Assembly (NCBI GenBank): GCA_022885665.1
Contig: JAGQDJ010000018.1
Span: 186,001-250,000, forward strand
From: Triops longicaudatus
Lineage: Eukaryota; Arthropoda; Branchiopoda; Notostraca; Triopsidae
Reading direction: 5' to 3'
DNA: 64,000 nt
The position numbers and the translations under genes are program-made. The stretch's first letter is position 1. Each line of letters starts with the position of its first letter. A model generated the notes under the pieces. That model saw nothing but the letters and a program-made list of their open reading frames with translations. It ran no database searches and had not been told where the DNA came from. This document shows, piece after piece, positions 1 through 9,185 of the stretch.

Positions 1-1
1 T

Positions 2-385
2 GTAGTTGCTATGAAAAAACTTAAGCTTAAAGAAGACGATGATGGTAATAAAATATCAGAAGTCATGGGAATCCGAGCAGGTTGTAAAATTATGAAAACT
101 CGATATTCAAAACCGTTTGAAGATATTGAGATTAAAATCCCATATGAAACTGGTATGAATCCGTTTAGTGGTATGTTTGATTTACTCGAAAAGAAAAAGT
201 ATATCACTAAGGAAGGTAATCGATATTCATATATCGACTTACAAGGTGTTATCCATAAGTATTTTAGAAAAGAATGGAATAAGAATGAAAACGGAATTAT
301 GGATTTAGTAATGTCTGAATTTCATGAAAAGACAAAGTTAGCCGAAACTGTAATTGTTAATGAAGAAGACGCAATTAGCGAATAA
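2..385 (+). CDS. uvsX: UvsX/RecA-like recombinase, C-terminal part (truncated by window edge)
   Basis: The frame is open from base 2, so the ATG at 11 is probably internal and the gene starts outside the window. The visible 127 residues resemble the C-terminal part of phage UvsX strand-exchange proteins: a basic KKLK stretch, then ISEVMGIRAGCKIMKTR, a KPFEDIEIKI strand, a TGMNPFSGMFDLLEK segment and an acidic tail (NEEDAISE). UvsX coats single-stranded DNA and drives recombination-dependent replication. The UvsY-like gene just downstream and uvsW at 11 kb support the call. ATP-binding motifs lie outside the window and cannot be checked. Confidence 0.72.
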   Translation, partial: VVAMKKLKLKEDDDGNKISEVMGIRAGCKIMKTRYSKPFEDIEIKIPYETGMNPFSGMFDLLEKKKYITKEGNRYSYIDLQGVIHKYFRKEWNKNENGIMDLVMSEFHEKTKLAETVIVNEEDAISE

Positions 386-457
386 TTTAGTATTTTAAAT
401 GGTTAATCTGCATTTCGAGATAACTAATATAGTTGATATACATTTGGAGATTAATCA

Positions 458-688
458 ATGAAAGAAGAATTATTTACAGACTTATGGTTACTAGTGATTG
501 AGCATGTACCGGAAAAATATCGTAAAGATATGGCAGCCGATTTTATTAATACACTAGTTGACCACGATATTGCCACTAGTATATTTACTGGCTTAAAAGG
601 TATTGATAGCAATTTAGATGATGCAATTACTTGCATAGTTGAAAGCGACGATGCCGATGAATATAACGATTATGATAGTGAGGACTAA
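458..688 (+). CDS. Small acidic hypothetical protein
   Basis: 76 residues with an acidic C-terminus (ESDDADEYNDYDSED). A GGAG at about 446 precedes the ATG with good spacing. It lies between the uvsX-like and uvsY-like genes, and its TAA is directly followed by the TTG start of the next gene, so the two are probably co-translated. I do not recognise the family; the position suggests an accessory of the recombination operon, which is inference. Confidence 0.7.
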   Translation: MKEELFTDLWLLVIEHVPEKYRKDMAADFINTLVDHDIATSIFTGLKGIDSNLDDAITCIVESDDADEYNDYDSED

Positions 689-1144
689 TTGAATTGGTAT
701 AATAAAGTTTCAAAAGATATTTCACATATTCCCGATGCACTGTTATTTTATGAATCTGAGCTAGTATTAGCAAAATATGATTCTAAAATATCAGGTAGTT
801 TGGAACGTGCGGCAGCTCAATTACCCGGTGTAGTTGAGCAACGATTTAATCAATTACAAGAAATTGAAGCAATTTTAGAATATTTACATATTGAATTACG
901 TAGACTACGAAGCCAACATTTTCGGAAATATCTTGAACATTATCAAAGAGCATTATCATCAAGGGACTGTGAAAAGTTTGTTGAAGGTGAAGCAGATATA
1001 ATTGATTTTGAAAAATTAATTAATGATGTAGCTTTATTGAGAAATAAGTGGTTGGGAATTATTAAGTCCCTTGAAAACAAATCGTTTTCAATAAACAATA
1101 TTATTAAACTAAGATGTGCCGGTCTAGATGACGTAACACTGTAA
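689..1144 (+). CDS. uvsY: UvsY-like recombination mediator
   Basis: 151 residues, close to the usual size of UvsY (about 140). The pattern fits that family: a mostly helical protein with an N-terminal YESELVLAKYD region, a middle LEYLHIELRRLR helix and a C-terminal SLENKSFSINNIIKLRCAG segment like the conserved end of UvsY proteins. UvsY loads UvsX onto gp32-coated single-stranded DNA. The start is TTG, abutting the upstream stop, with GAGGA about 5 nt before it. A strong terminator follows directly. The call rests on pattern and position, not on an alignment. Confidence 0.6.
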   Translation: MNWYNKVSKDISHIPDALLFYESELVLAKYDSKISGSLERAAAQLPGVVEQRFNQLQEIEAILEYLHIELRRLRSQHFRKYLEHYQRALSSRDCEKFVEGEADIIDFEKLINDVALLRNKWLGIIKSLENKSFSINNIIKLRCAGLDDVTL

Positions 1145-1178
1145 TACTGAAAAAGACGCATTGCGTCTTTTTCAGTAT
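1144..1178 (+). terminator. Perfect 17-bp inverted-repeat terminator
   Basis: Arms 1144-1160 and 1162-1178 are perfect complements (core AAAAAGACGCA / TGCGTCTTTTT) around one central base, with a T-run in the right arm. It ends the uvsX-uvsY unit. Confidence 0.9.
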
Positions 1179-1188
1179 CTTGTCATTT

Positions 1189-1196
1189 GATAAATA
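1189..1196 (+). promoter_or_regulatory. T4-late-like promoter element GATAAATA
   Basis: GATAAATA resembles the T4 late element TATAAATA and ends 5 nt before the ATG at 1202. Similar GRTAAATA sites occur at 9174, 17046, 22895, 25190 and 26134. Recognition by a gp55-type sigma factor is inferred. Confidence 0.45.
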
Positions 1197-1201
1197 TCAA
1201 C

Positions 1202-1879
1202 ATGATTAATATATTTATTGGATACGACCATAGAGAAGCAATCGCATATCATGTATGCGTTAATAGCATTATACGACACTCGTCTGTGCCTGTATCAATT
1301 ACACCACTTGCACTTTCAACATTACGTGGATATACCGAAAGTCATACTGACGGCAGCAATCAGTTTATTTACAGTAGATTTTTAGTGCCACATTTTAAAG
1401 ACTACAATGGGTGGGCATTGTTTATCGATGGAGATATGCTAATTAGAGATGATATTAGCAAACTATGGGAATTGTGTGATAACTCAAAAGCAGTCATGGT
1501 TGTAAAACACAATTACAAAACAACAACAGCACACAAGTATCTTGGTTCTAAAAATGAAGATTATCCAAGAAAAAACTGGAGTAGTGTAATACTATGGAAT
1601 TGTAGTCACCCGTCAAATTTAAAAGTTACGCCGGAATTTGTACAACAATCAAGTGGTGCCGATGTTCATAGATTTACTTGGTTAGACGATAGTGAAATAG
1701 GTGAATTACCAATTGAATGGAATTGGTTACCAGATGAATTTGGTGTAAATACCGATGCAAAATTAGTGCACTATACACTCGGTACACCTTGCTTTCATGA
1801 TTTTGCAACAACTCCAATGGCAGATGAATGGCATCGTGAGCGCATTTATGTTGATTACAGTCAGCAATACAAATTATGA
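1202..1879 (+). CDS. Glycosyltransferase, GT8-like GT-A fold
   Basis: 225 residues from ATG 1202; an in-frame TTG at 1187 has no ribosome site. The N-terminus MINIFIGYDHREAIAYHVC and the metal-binding DxD in LFIDGDMLIRDD are typical of GT8-like sugar transferases, and a C-terminal HYTLGTPCFHDF histidine segment fits the usual third ligand region. It probably moves a sugar from a nucleotide-sugar donor onto a phage or host acceptor. The 3' end overlaps the next gene by 4 nt (ATGA), which makes it the first gene of a four-gene plus-strand glycan unit. Confidence 0.75.
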   Translation: MINIFIGYDHREAIAYHVCVNSIIRHSSVPVSITPLALSTLRGYTESHTDGSNQFIYSRFLVPHFKDYNGWALFIDGDMLIRDDISKLWELCDNSKAVMVVKHNYKTTTAHKYLGSKNEDYPRKNWSSVILWNCSHPSNLKVTPEFVQQSSGADVHRFTWLDDSEIGELPIEWNWLPDEFGVNTDAKLVHYTLGTPCFHDFATTPMADEWHRERIYVDYSQQYKL

Positions 1880-2685
1880 AAGACTGGATTTTTATAAGCA
1901 AAAAGGGCGCAGATCCTTTTATAAATCAATTTGCGGTAGGTTGTAATACTCCCATTACTAATTCTGAAAATTTCGAGTTTTCGTCGTCAACTTCTCCAAT
2001 TGTGTTTAGGGGTATATTAAAAAAGACACTAATAAATCAATGCTGGGATAATCATCGTGATTTTTACTATATGGATACTGGATATTTTGGTAATGACATA
2101 TCAAATACAAATCCATCGGGGAGTAAAATCTGGCATAGAATTGTAAAAAATAATTTACAACATGCTGATATTATCTCACGACCACCAGATCGGTGGCTTA
2201 AATTTAATAGAAAAATACTACCATGGAAAAAAGATGGAAGAAAAATATTAATTGCTAAGCCTGACGAAAAACCGTGCAAGTTTTATGGCATTAATTTAGA
2301 TGAGTGGACATCATCGGTCATATCAACACTTAAACAATATACCGATCGCCCAATAGAAATTCGCGATCGAGCACCGTTACGAGTAGACCGAATAGCATCG
2401 GATACATTTATCAATGCTATTAATAACGATGTTTTTGCAGTAGTTACTTTTAATTCAAATGCAGCCACTGAAGCAATTATGAATGGAATCCCGGCATTTG
2501 TACTGGCACCGTCTCATGCCGCATTACCGGTTGCTAGTGCCGATTTAACAATGATAGAAACTCCTAATTATGCTACTTCTGATAAACTATTTGCATGGGC
2601 ATGCCATCTAGCATATGGTCAGTATCATGTATCTGAATTAAAGTCGGGAATTGCAAAACATATGCTTGAAACGTTTAATGTATGA
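1876..2685 (+). CDS. Putative GT-B / capsule-synthesis-like transferase, paralogue 1
   Basis: 269 residues. Shares a layout with 2682-3788, 3781-4707 and 9186-10037: a DTGYFGN...WHRIVKNN block in the first half, DRPIEIRDR in the middle, and FNSNAATEAIMNGIPAFVL near the end. The last resembles the donor-binding loop of GT-B enzymes of the Kdo-transferase/capsule (KpsC/KpsS-like) type. It begins inside the end of the GT8-like gene and itself overlaps the next gene by 4 nt. The substrate is unknown. Confidence 0.5.
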   Translation: MKDWIFISKKGADPFINQFAVGCNTPITNSENFEFSSSTSPIVFRGILKKTLINQCWDNHRDFYYMDTGYFGNDISNTNPSGSKIWHRIVKNNLQHADIISRPPDRWLKFNRKILPWKKDGRKILIAKPDEKPCKFYGINLDEWTSSVISTLKQYTDRPIEIRDRAPLRVDRIASDTFINAINNDVFAVVTFNSNAATEAIMNGIPAFVLAPSHAALPVASADLTMIETPNYATSDKLFAWACHLAYGQYHVSELKSGIAKHMLETFNV

Positions 2686-3788
2686 AAATATTAATTCAAA
2701 AAAAAGAAATTATTGATTTTATAATTGCACAATCTACAAAAATATTATCAACTAACGAATATAATATAATATACAATATACAGCCGTTGACTGATAATTT
2801 AGATTCAGTATTAGCATGGGCACATGAAAAAAAGACTGTTAAAAAATTAGAAAAATTTAAAGATAAACTAAAATCAAAACTTGAGAGATCTATTACTACA
2901 GATCTTCGTGCATATGTCGATGCAGTTGTGTCACAACTTAACACTTTTAAAGAAGTTAAAGCTACACAAATATTAAAGAAACCGGATTATATAATTGAAA
3001 AAATTGGAATTAATCAAATAGTCGAATCGTATCGGGCAAGTGATACTCCGAGCTTTACAAAGTCTATTGGGCAATTAATTAATAGCAACGCTAAATTAGT
3101 GCTCGACTCGGCTAGTATTAATCCAACTGATGATTGTGTTATACGAAATATGGCAGGAAATGAATCGTTACTTTTAGAAAAGATGCATAGTCACTATCCG
3201 TTTTGGTTTATTGATACTGGATATACTAATTTTTTAAACAGTAAACGTAAAACATGGCACCGATTAACCCGTAATCATTTACATCACTTTCAAATATTTG
3301 ATGCACCGCTTGATCGATTACATAATTTTGAATCATTTCCAAAACAATGGCGAGAGTCGGGTCATAAAATTCTTGTAATTGAACCAGGCGAATTCTCAGC
3401 CAATACATTTAACATTGACATTAACAAATGGAAAGTAGATGTAGAAACCGAGCTACGAAATTATACAGATAAGCCTATTGTTTTTAGAGAAAAATTATCT
3501 AAAAAAATAAGAAAGAATTTATATCACGAATTGCTTGATGAAGATTATCATTGTATTGTTAACATAAATTCAAATGCGGCAGTTGAGTCATTATGGGCCG
3601 GTATACCAGTTATTACATTACACAAACATATAAGTAATTGTGTATCTAGCAGCCAGTTATCATCTGTTAATAACTTGTATAAACCTAATTTAGCAAACTG
3701 GGTATGCATGCTAAGTTACAGTCAGTTTACGTATGATGAAATAATCAATGGTACTGCATTAAATATAGTAAGGAAATATCATGTCTAA
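2682..3788 (+). CDS. Putative GT-B / capsule-synthesis-like transferase, paralogue 2 with N-terminal extension
   Basis: 368 residues. The C-terminal 230 match paralogue 1 (FIDTGYTNF, WHRLTRNHLHHFQ, DKPIVFREK, NINSNAAVESLWAGIPVIT). The extra N-terminal 130 residues are Lys-rich and helical, with probable coiled coil around residues 50-80 (KKTVKKLEKFKDKLKSK). The extension may hold an acceptor- or partner-binding domain. Overlaps the next gene by 8 nt. Confidence 0.5.
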   Translation: MKILIQKKEIIDFIIAQSTKILSTNEYNIIYNIQPLTDNLDSVLAWAHEKKTVKKLEKFKDKLKSKLERSITTDLRAYVDAVVSQLNTFKEVKATQILKKPDYIIEKIGINQIVESYRASDTPSFTKSIGQLINSNAKLVLDSASINPTDDCVIRNMAGNESLLLEKMHSHYPFWFIDTGYTNFLNSKRKTWHRLTRNHLHHFQIFDAPLDRLHNFESFPKQWRESGHKILVIEPGEFSANTFNIDINKWKVDVETELRNYTDKPIVFREKLSKKIRKNLYHELLDEDYHCIVNINSNAAVESLWAGIPVITLHKHISNCVSSSQLSSVNNLYKPNLANWVCMLSYSQFTYDEIINGTALNIVRKYHV

Positions 3789-4707
3789 ATATACCGTTGT
3801 TGCATATTATGCAGGCATTCCGCCTGGCAACAAAAATCCAGAAAAACCGTTAATATTAACTAATTTTATGCAAGGAGTACGTGCGTGTAACGATATTGCT
3901 GTCCCGCATGTTGGGACAAATATTATAAATTGTGATGTTGCATTGGTGCAAGGATTTGTACATGATAACAGTAAAAATAGCACACACTTAAATTTAAGAA
4001 AAGCAGTAATTGATTCTCAACGGGCATTGCATAAAAGAAGTTTAATTGTTGATAGTAATTTATTTTTGTATGCTGATCCGGGTAACACAAAACGATATTT
4101 GCGATATAGCTATGATGGAGTATTTCCTACTACTGGATTTTATTTTGATACAGTAGTAGATCCTGCTAGATGGACTAAAATTAGTAAAGATCTAGGGTTA
4201 TCTTTACAACCGTGGAGAAAAACTGGAGAGCATATATTAATATGTTTGCAACGTAACGGTGGATGGAGTATGGGAGAAGTTAGTTCAACTGAGTGGTTAC
4301 ATAAAACTATTGCTAAAATTAAAAGTCATTCAAAAAGACCAATTGTAGTAAGACCACATCCGGGTGACAGTAAAACCGCAGATAGCTTAATAATAAAATA
4401 TCCAGGTGTATCGATTAGTAAAAATACAAATCTATTAGATGACCTTAGAAATTGTTGGTGCACTATAACATACAACAGTTCTCCGGGTGTTGCAAGTGTA
4501 ATAGAAGGAATACCAACATTTATTACAGATTCAATTCCAAAAAATAGTCAAAGCTTTTCAGTGGGGAATATTGACTTATCAACAATTGAAAATCCACTGA
4601 TGCCAGAAAGACAACAGTGGATTGAAAAAATTGCAATGAGTCACTGGAATTTTAATGAGCTCAAAGATGGGTCAGCATGGAACCATATGCGATTATTTGT
4701 TAAGTAA
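3781..4707 (+). CDS. Putative GT-B / capsule-synthesis-like transferase, paralogue 3
   Basis: 308 residues starting MSKYTVVAYYAGIPPGNKNPEKP. Diagnostic pieces are HILICLQRNGGWSMG (start of the second Rossmann half), RPIVVRPHPGDS and YNSSPGVASVIEGIPTF, the same GT-B-type loop as in its neighbours. Its last 15 nt overlap the end of the convergent epimerase gene, with no terminator between them. Confidence 0.55.
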   Translation: MSKYTVVAYYAGIPPGNKNPEKPLILTNFMQGVRACNDIAVPHVGTNIINCDVALVQGFVHDNSKNSTHLNLRKAVIDSQRALHKRSLIVDSNLFLYADPGNTKRYLRYSYDGVFPTTGFYFDTVVDPARWTKISKDLGLSLQPWRKTGEHILICLQRNGGWSMGEVSSTEWLHKTIAKIKSHSKRPIVVRPHPGDSKTADSLIIKYPGVSISKNTNLLDDLRNCWCTITYNSSPGVASVIEGIPTFITDSIPKNSQSFSVGNIDLSTIENPLMPERQQWIEKIAMSHWNFNELKDGSAWNHMRLFVK

Positions 4708-5529
4708 CAACAGCTCGGATATATTATATAGTTGTTCCATGTACGATGACGGGTTGCTTAATACACTAATCGGTAAGTCTCCCTCTCTACGTGGCATTGG
4801 TACAATATCAAACTCAACATTGTTTACTGATTTAAAAATATCTACAATTTCTTGAACTGTTGTACCTACTCCGTGCCCTAGATTTTCAATTTGGTTCGAT
4901 GAGGTGTTAATACCTTTAATTACACTGTGACATATTTCGTTTACATGTGTATAATCTCGAACACATGTTCCATCTTTAGTATCATAATCGGTACCAAATA
5001 GATTAAATACTCCGCTAGTTGTTGCATTCATTAAATTCCACATCAATCCGTCGGGATTAGTTGGATTAATACCATCGCTACCGATTACATTATAAAATCT
5101 AAAAATTGTAAATGCAATATCATTTTCTGTACAATGTTGATTAACAATATCTTCGGCCATCCTTTTAGAAATGCCGTATGGGCTACCTAGTCCTGCGGCA
5201 GACCCAGTTGATGCAAAAATAAAATTACGTGTTTTAATTTTTTTCAATACATTTAATGTTCCCATTGTATTTGATAGAAAGTAAGGGGTTGGATTTAATA
5301 CACTTCTGCCAACTGCAACTTCGGCTGCAAGATGTATTACGGTATCATATTCAGTGTTGATACCCCACTCTACATCTGTTGCAATATCAACTTTATATTG
5401 CAACTCTAATGGAATCTGTGGATCGTTGCGATCAAGTCCGTGTAAAATAACATCATTATGTCTTTTTAAAATTTGGCTAAGATGTGAACCAATATATCCC
5501 GAATTACCGGTTATTAAAATCTTCTTCAT
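4693..5529 (-). CDS. NAD-dependent sugar epimerase/dehydratase (extended SDR, GalE-like)
   Basis: 278 residues. The N-terminal GNSGYIGSHL motif (GxxGxxG) binds NAD, VIHLAAEVAVG is the SDR strand-4 motif, and SPYGISKRMAED holds the catalytic YxxxK with an upstream STGSAAG serine region. A LGHGVGTTVQEIV segment fits the C-terminal substrate domain. The length is a little short for GalE (about 330). It probably makes a nucleotide-sugar for the neighbouring transferases. It overlaps the upstream minus-strand gene by 26 nt. Confidence 0.8.
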   Translation of the reverse strand: MKKILITGNSGYIGSHLSQILKRHNDVILHGLDRNDPQIPLELQYKVDIATDVEWGINTEYDTVIHLAAEVAVGRSVLNPTPYFLSNTMGTLNVLKKIKTRNFIFASTGSAAGLGSPYGISKRMAEDIVNQHCTENDIAFTIFRFYNVIGSDGINPTNPDGLMWNLMNATTSGVFNLFGTDYDTKDGTCVRDYTHVNEICHSVIKGINTSSNQIENLGHGVGTTVQEIVDIFKSVNNVEFDIVPMPRREGDLPISVLSNPSSYMEQLYNISELLLLNK

Positions 5530-6187
5530 TATATTTTCTCCAAAATCCAGTTGATCGAGTTAAGCTCTGTTTATTCAGATTTGCAGTTCCGACTAAGTAG
5601 TTATGAATTTTTAAATCGACAATCATTCTATTCATTGCATTATCAGATGCAAGAAATGTACGACTATATGCAGTTAATAACTTGTTAGCACCAGTTGGAG
5701 ATAACATGTATCCAGTTGTGCCCGGCATAGAGGAATTAAAATACTCAACTGCGGCTGGCGTACCTACTGGATTTAACAAATACGATTCATATCTTTCACT
5801 TTTTCTAGCACCTAATGTTAAAATTAAGACATCATCAAATTTAACCGGAATAAGTGCACGATGTATTTTAATATCATCTTCAAAAATACAAATTGTTTCG
5901 TTTAATTCTGCACATTTTTTCCAAAGTCGGTAATGACTATAAAAACAACCCATTACCCCAGGTTTTGACATTTTACCTACATATCGCTCGTCTACTGGTG
6001 ATCCCTTAAAACTTATTGGGTGCACGGTGCGACCTTCTTTATTAAAAATATCCTCTGCATCAGACCCGTATGTACCTTCAAACAGTTCTGCATCAATTCC
6101 AATATTAGATAACTCAGACTTTACTTGTATAGCAGAAGTAAGACTGCTGTCAATTTTTGACAAATGAATGATAAATGCCTTATTCAT
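5504..6187 (-). CDS. Glycosyltransferase family 25-like
   Basis: 227 residues. KAFIIHLSK at the start, SKPGVMGCFYSHYRLWKKCAE in the middle and ICIFEDDIKI (acidic DD) match the GT25 layout of LPS galactosyltransferase-like proteins. GTTGYMLSPTGANKLL is the typical later segment. A paralogous protein sits at 7366-7962. It is part of the divergent minus-strand glycan cluster. Confidence 0.72.
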   Translation of the reverse strand: MNKAFIIHLSKIDSSLTSAIQVKSELSNIGIDAELFEGTYGSDAEDIFNKEGRTVHPISFKGSPVDERYVGKMSKPGVMGCFYSHYRLWKKCAELNETICIFEDDIKIHRALIPVKFDDVLILTLGARKSERYESYLLNPVGTPAAVEYFNSSMPGTTGYMLSPTGANKLLTAYSRTFLASDNAMNRMIVDLKIHNYLVGTANLNKQSLTRSTGFWRKYNEEDFNNR

Positions 6188-6188
6188 A

Positions 6189-6833
6189 TTAATACCAGTT
6201 AGCTTTAATTATTTCGTTATCTTTAAATATCGGTTTTGATGGTTTACTTTTTTTACTTGTAAACACGATTAATCCAGTGTTTTGGTTATTATTTAATTCA
6301 GTATTCGACGTCCAAGCAATAAAATCAGGATTTATTAGCTGTTCGACAAAATTATATTTAACATGTTCGGAAATAAAACCTTGATCACCAAGAAGTGGTA
6401 ATTTTTTATACTGTTCATGATACTTATTAGAATTTAAACTATATGTATTATACAAATGTGTAGGGCAGTCTTTCCAGTACATAATTGAACTGTTGGCATA
6501 CCCTTCTGGTTCGTGACACATAAAAAAATTATCAGATGATTTCTGCAAGTTTAACACTAACTCATCAAGTGGTTTAGTTATTATAACATCTAAATCAAAA
6601 TAAAGCACTGAATTTTGACTAATAGATGCATTAAATAATTCCATCTTACTCCACCATCCGGTGTTAGCAGAATTAATTAACACATAATTACACAGTAATG
6701 GTATATCACTGTAACAGCAAAATTTATAAGGTAATGAAAGATTACGTGCTATTGCTCGTTCGAGTTTATATACCCACTCGGCTGTATATAGTTTGGAGTT
6801 TATTGATTGCAATACACAAACGATATTAATCAT
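6189..6833 (-). CDS. GT-A-type glycosyltransferase
   Basis: 214 residues. LYFDLDVIITKPLDEL carries a DxD motif after a WWSKMELF segment, as in nucleotide-diphospho-sugar transferases; PLLGDQGFIS is a common later motif of this group. Its start overlaps the methyltransferase stop by 4 nt, so the two are translationally coupled. The substrate is unknown. Confidence 0.7.
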   Translation of the reverse strand: MINIVCVLQSINSKLYTAEWVYKLERAIARNLSLPYKFCCYSDIPLLCNYVLINSANTGWWSKMELFNASISQNSVLYFDLDVIITKPLDELVLNLQKSSDNFFMCHEPEGYANSSIMYWKDCPTHLYNTYSLNSNKYHEQYKKLPLLGDQGFISEHVKYNFVEQLINPDFIAWTSNTELNNNQNTGLIVFTSKKSKPSKPIFKDNEIIKANWY

Positions 6834-7357
6834 AATGATAGCCAGTACACTCCAACATTTATCTTTTTGCCTTTTGGGATCCAGCTATCTTTAATATACT
6901 TGCCCCAAGTTTCCATTACTTCAGTATGAGACCAATCATCTTTAACATGCACTTCATATGGATTATTATTAATTTCCTCTTGTGGCATGGGTACAATAGG
7001 AATACTAATAATTAGTGTTTTTGTATGTGTTAATGCAGTATCTACTAATTTAATTGCAGCCTGTTTAGACATGTGTTCTAATACATCGCCGGCAATAATA
7101 AGATCGTATACAGTATCCCAATTAAATTCTCTAATATCTACATTATGAATTGTATTATATTTTTCTTTGATATTAAATTTAACAATGTATTCATTCCATG
7201 CTTCGACACCTGTCCAATTAAATTGCTTAATTGGCGAAAGTAAGTTAAAGTATGTACCGCTACCGACTCCGATATCTAATATTGTATTGATTGAATCTTT
7301 ATTTGCTAAAATCCAATTATATGTTTCTACTTTTCCGTGTTTTGAACTAATTCCCAT
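6830..7357 (-). CDS. Class I SAM-dependent methyltransferase
   Basis: 175 residues. ILDIGVGSGTYFNLL is motif I (SAM binding), WTGVEAW the acidic motif II and DLIIAGDVLEHM the motif-IV region; TLIISIPIVP follows. Its place inside a sugar-transferase cluster suggests methylation of a sugar or polysaccharide end, but a small molecule or protein target is equally possible. Confidence 0.75.
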   Translation of the reverse strand: MGISSKHGKVETYNWILANKDSINTILDIGVGSGTYFNLLSPIKQFNWTGVEAWNEYIVKFNIKEKYNTIHNVDIREFNWDTVYDLIIAGDVLEHMSKQAAIKLVDTALTHTKTLIISIPIVPMPQEEINNNPYEVHVKDDWSHTEVMETWGKYIKDSWIPKGKKINVGVYWLSL

Positions 7358-7365
7358 TTGAATCC

Positions 7366-7962
7366 TTATAAGTTTGTAGTAGTTGAGAATGAATTTTGCC
7401 TCTCAACTAGTGATGGACTACCTAGGTGTACTAATCCTACTACATTGGTTCCTATTAGTCGATCAACTTCATATGCTCCATGCAATTTTACAAAACTAAT
7501 TAACTTGTTAGCAAGCTCCGGGGTAATACAATATGCATGTCCCGATGGCGACCATAGCCCCGAGTCATCGTCATACTTTGGATTTTTTTGTTTATAGTAT
7601 CGATGTAATTTAACAACTGAGTTGGTAATTTCCAAGGGACTCCAATAATTTTGTATTATTGCATCGTGTTCAAGAATAATAATGGGCTGATTTAATTTAA
7701 TACATTTTTTCCATAATCCCCAGTGACTTAAGAAACAACCTTGAACACCAGGCTTTGACATAGTCGGCTTATCGAGCCGAGGCTTGATATTTTCCTTTTC
7801 CCATGTTTGCTCAGTTATTGTGTTGCCGTTAACTCCCCATTCTATTTCAACATGCCAATTAAATTTTTTGGCACTTACTAGACATTCAGTAACTTGTGTT
7901 TCACTAATTGTATGTTTTTTCAATGCAATTACAAATGTCTTTGGCTGCATATTTAGAATCAT
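7366..7962 (-). CDS. Glycosyltransferase family 25-like, second copy
   Basis: 198 residues. SKPGVQGCFLSHWGLWKKC is nearly the motif of the 5504-6187 protein, and PIIILEHDAII replaces the usual EDD with EHD, so activity is uncertain. PSGHAYCITPELANKL corresponds to the GT25 C-terminal part. An alternative ATG (MQPKTF) lies four codons in. The start overlaps the upstream gene's stop. Confidence 0.65.
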   Translation of the reverse strand: MILNMQPKTFVIALKKHTISETQVTECLVSAKKFNWHVEIEWGVNGNTITEQTWEKENIKPRLDKPTMSKPGVQGCFLSHWGLWKKCIKLNQPIIILEHDAIIQNYWSPLEITNSVVKLHRYYKQKNPKYDDDSGLWSPSGHAYCITPELANKLISFVKLHGAYEVDRLIGTNVVGLVHLGSPSLVERQNSFSTTTNL

Positions 7963-8762
7963 TTCCAGTATGCCTCGGTTCGTTTAATTTTTAAATCGGA
8001 TAATTTACTTCTTCCTAGCGTCTTTCTATCACCTTTGAGATGATCTAAATATGCACCCCAATCACTGTTGATTAGTGGATGTCCTTCACCAGTTATTAAA
8101 TGGCTACTCCAGTCTAATTCATTTAACTTAACTGCTTTTCTAACATGGTCAAACACAAAGCTGTCATGCCATTCTATTAATTTAAATATGCCATTCTCGG
8201 CATTATCGTACATTTTCTGAAACTCTTGTAAAAACACTTGAATATTTTTACTCTTTAAGTTCATAGCATATAACCCACACTCGGAAAATTTTCCCTTACG
8301 TCCTAAAAAACATAAATCTTTATTAGTTGGGATTAATCTATTAATGTCGTCCATTGTAATTGCACTATGACAAATAGTATCGGCATCCATCCATATTAAT
8401 ACGTCGGCATCTGTTTTTACAGCACAATCAAAAATTGCATATACTTTATGTGCAAATCTTACAGCATCCCACTTAAATTGTTTTTTTGAATCCTTCCGTT
8501 GATTTAGCATATATTCTTTTGTTATATCGCCATTTGCTTTAGGAATATTTTTCCATTTTTCTTTAAATGCAGTTAAATTATTAACGGTATTAAGATCAAT
8601 ATTAATAATACGAGGATCCGAAATTACAGGTTGGCAATTTTCAGGATATACATATAATGTGATTTCTGATGGCCATGTTGCTATAAAAGAATCAATCATG
8701 CGTTGTGCATATTGATTTAATCCATTAGCGTGGAAAGTAGTAACGACTGCGATTTTTCTCAT
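7959..8762 (-). CDS. GT-A-type glycosyltransferase with MDADT motif
   Basis: 267 residues from the ATG at 8762, which overlaps the upstream stop as ATGA; a start at 8774 is possible but less natural. MRKIAVVTTFHANGLNQYAQRMIDS opens a nucleotide-sugar fold, and VLIWMDADTICH contains the DxD. A late DWGAYLDHLKG segment is probably acceptor side. Same cluster and orientation as its neighbours. Confidence 0.65.
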   Translation of the reverse strand: MRKIAVVTTFHANGLNQYAQRMIDSFIATWPSEITLYVYPENCQPVISDPRIINIDLNTVNNLTAFKEKWKNIPKANGDITKEYMLNQRKDSKKQFKWDAVRFAHKVYAIFDCAVKTDADVLIWMDADTICHSAITMDDINRLIPTNKDLCFLGRKGKFSECGLYAMNLKSKNIQVFLQEFQKMYDNAENGIFKLIEWHDSFVFDHVRKAVKLNELDWSSHLITGEGHPLINSDWGAYLDHLKGDRKTLGRSKLSDLKIKRTEAYWK

Positions 8763-9154
8763 TGTGGAATCCATTTTTGCATGTTTTTAAATACTTCGAT
8801 TAGCGAGTAATGACTGGATTGTAATAATCTGTGAATTTCTTTTGCTGGTAACACTGTACCCTCAAGTAGAATAATCGGTCGATACTTATCAAATACTAAT
8901 TTAAGTAAAGGTATATTGGTATAATGAGCAGTATCGATAAAAATAAAATCAATATCAGGTAATAGTTGTAAATCAGTGAACCATTCTCGTTTAACAATAT
9001 TTCGTTTCTTTAATTGTTTATCGGTTGGGTCAATAATAAACACAGTAGTACAATGGGTAATTAAGTCTGGTAGATATCCTATACCAGACCCTACTACTAA
9101 TGCATTTCTGCATTGGATTGATGATTTTAAAATTCTTTTTTCAAATTTACTCAT
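8759..9154 (-). CDS. Small Rossmann-fold protein, methyltransferase-like
   Basis: 131 residues. ALVVGSGIGYLPDLI resembles a SAM-binding motif I and DFIFIDTAHYTN a motif IV. It is shorter than usual methyltransferases and may be a minimal or inactive relative. It heads the minus-strand cluster. Confidence 0.45.
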   Translation of the reverse strand: MSKFEKRILKSSIQCRNALVVGSGIGYLPDLITHCTTVFIIDPTDKQLKKRNIVKREWFTDLQLLPDIDFIFIDTAHYTNIPLLKLVFDKYRPIILLEGTVLPAKEIHRLLQSSHYSLIEVFKNMQKWIPQ

Positions 9155-9173
9155 TTGGTTTAAATACGTATAA

Positions 9174-9181
9174 TATTTACC
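9174..9181 (-). promoter_or_regulatory. T4-late-like promoter element GGTAAATA (minus)
   Basis: GGTAAATA on the minus strand about 20 nt before the ATG at 9154, in the 31-nt divergent gap between minus and plus glycan genes. Confidence 0.4.
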
Positions 9182-9185
9182 ACTT

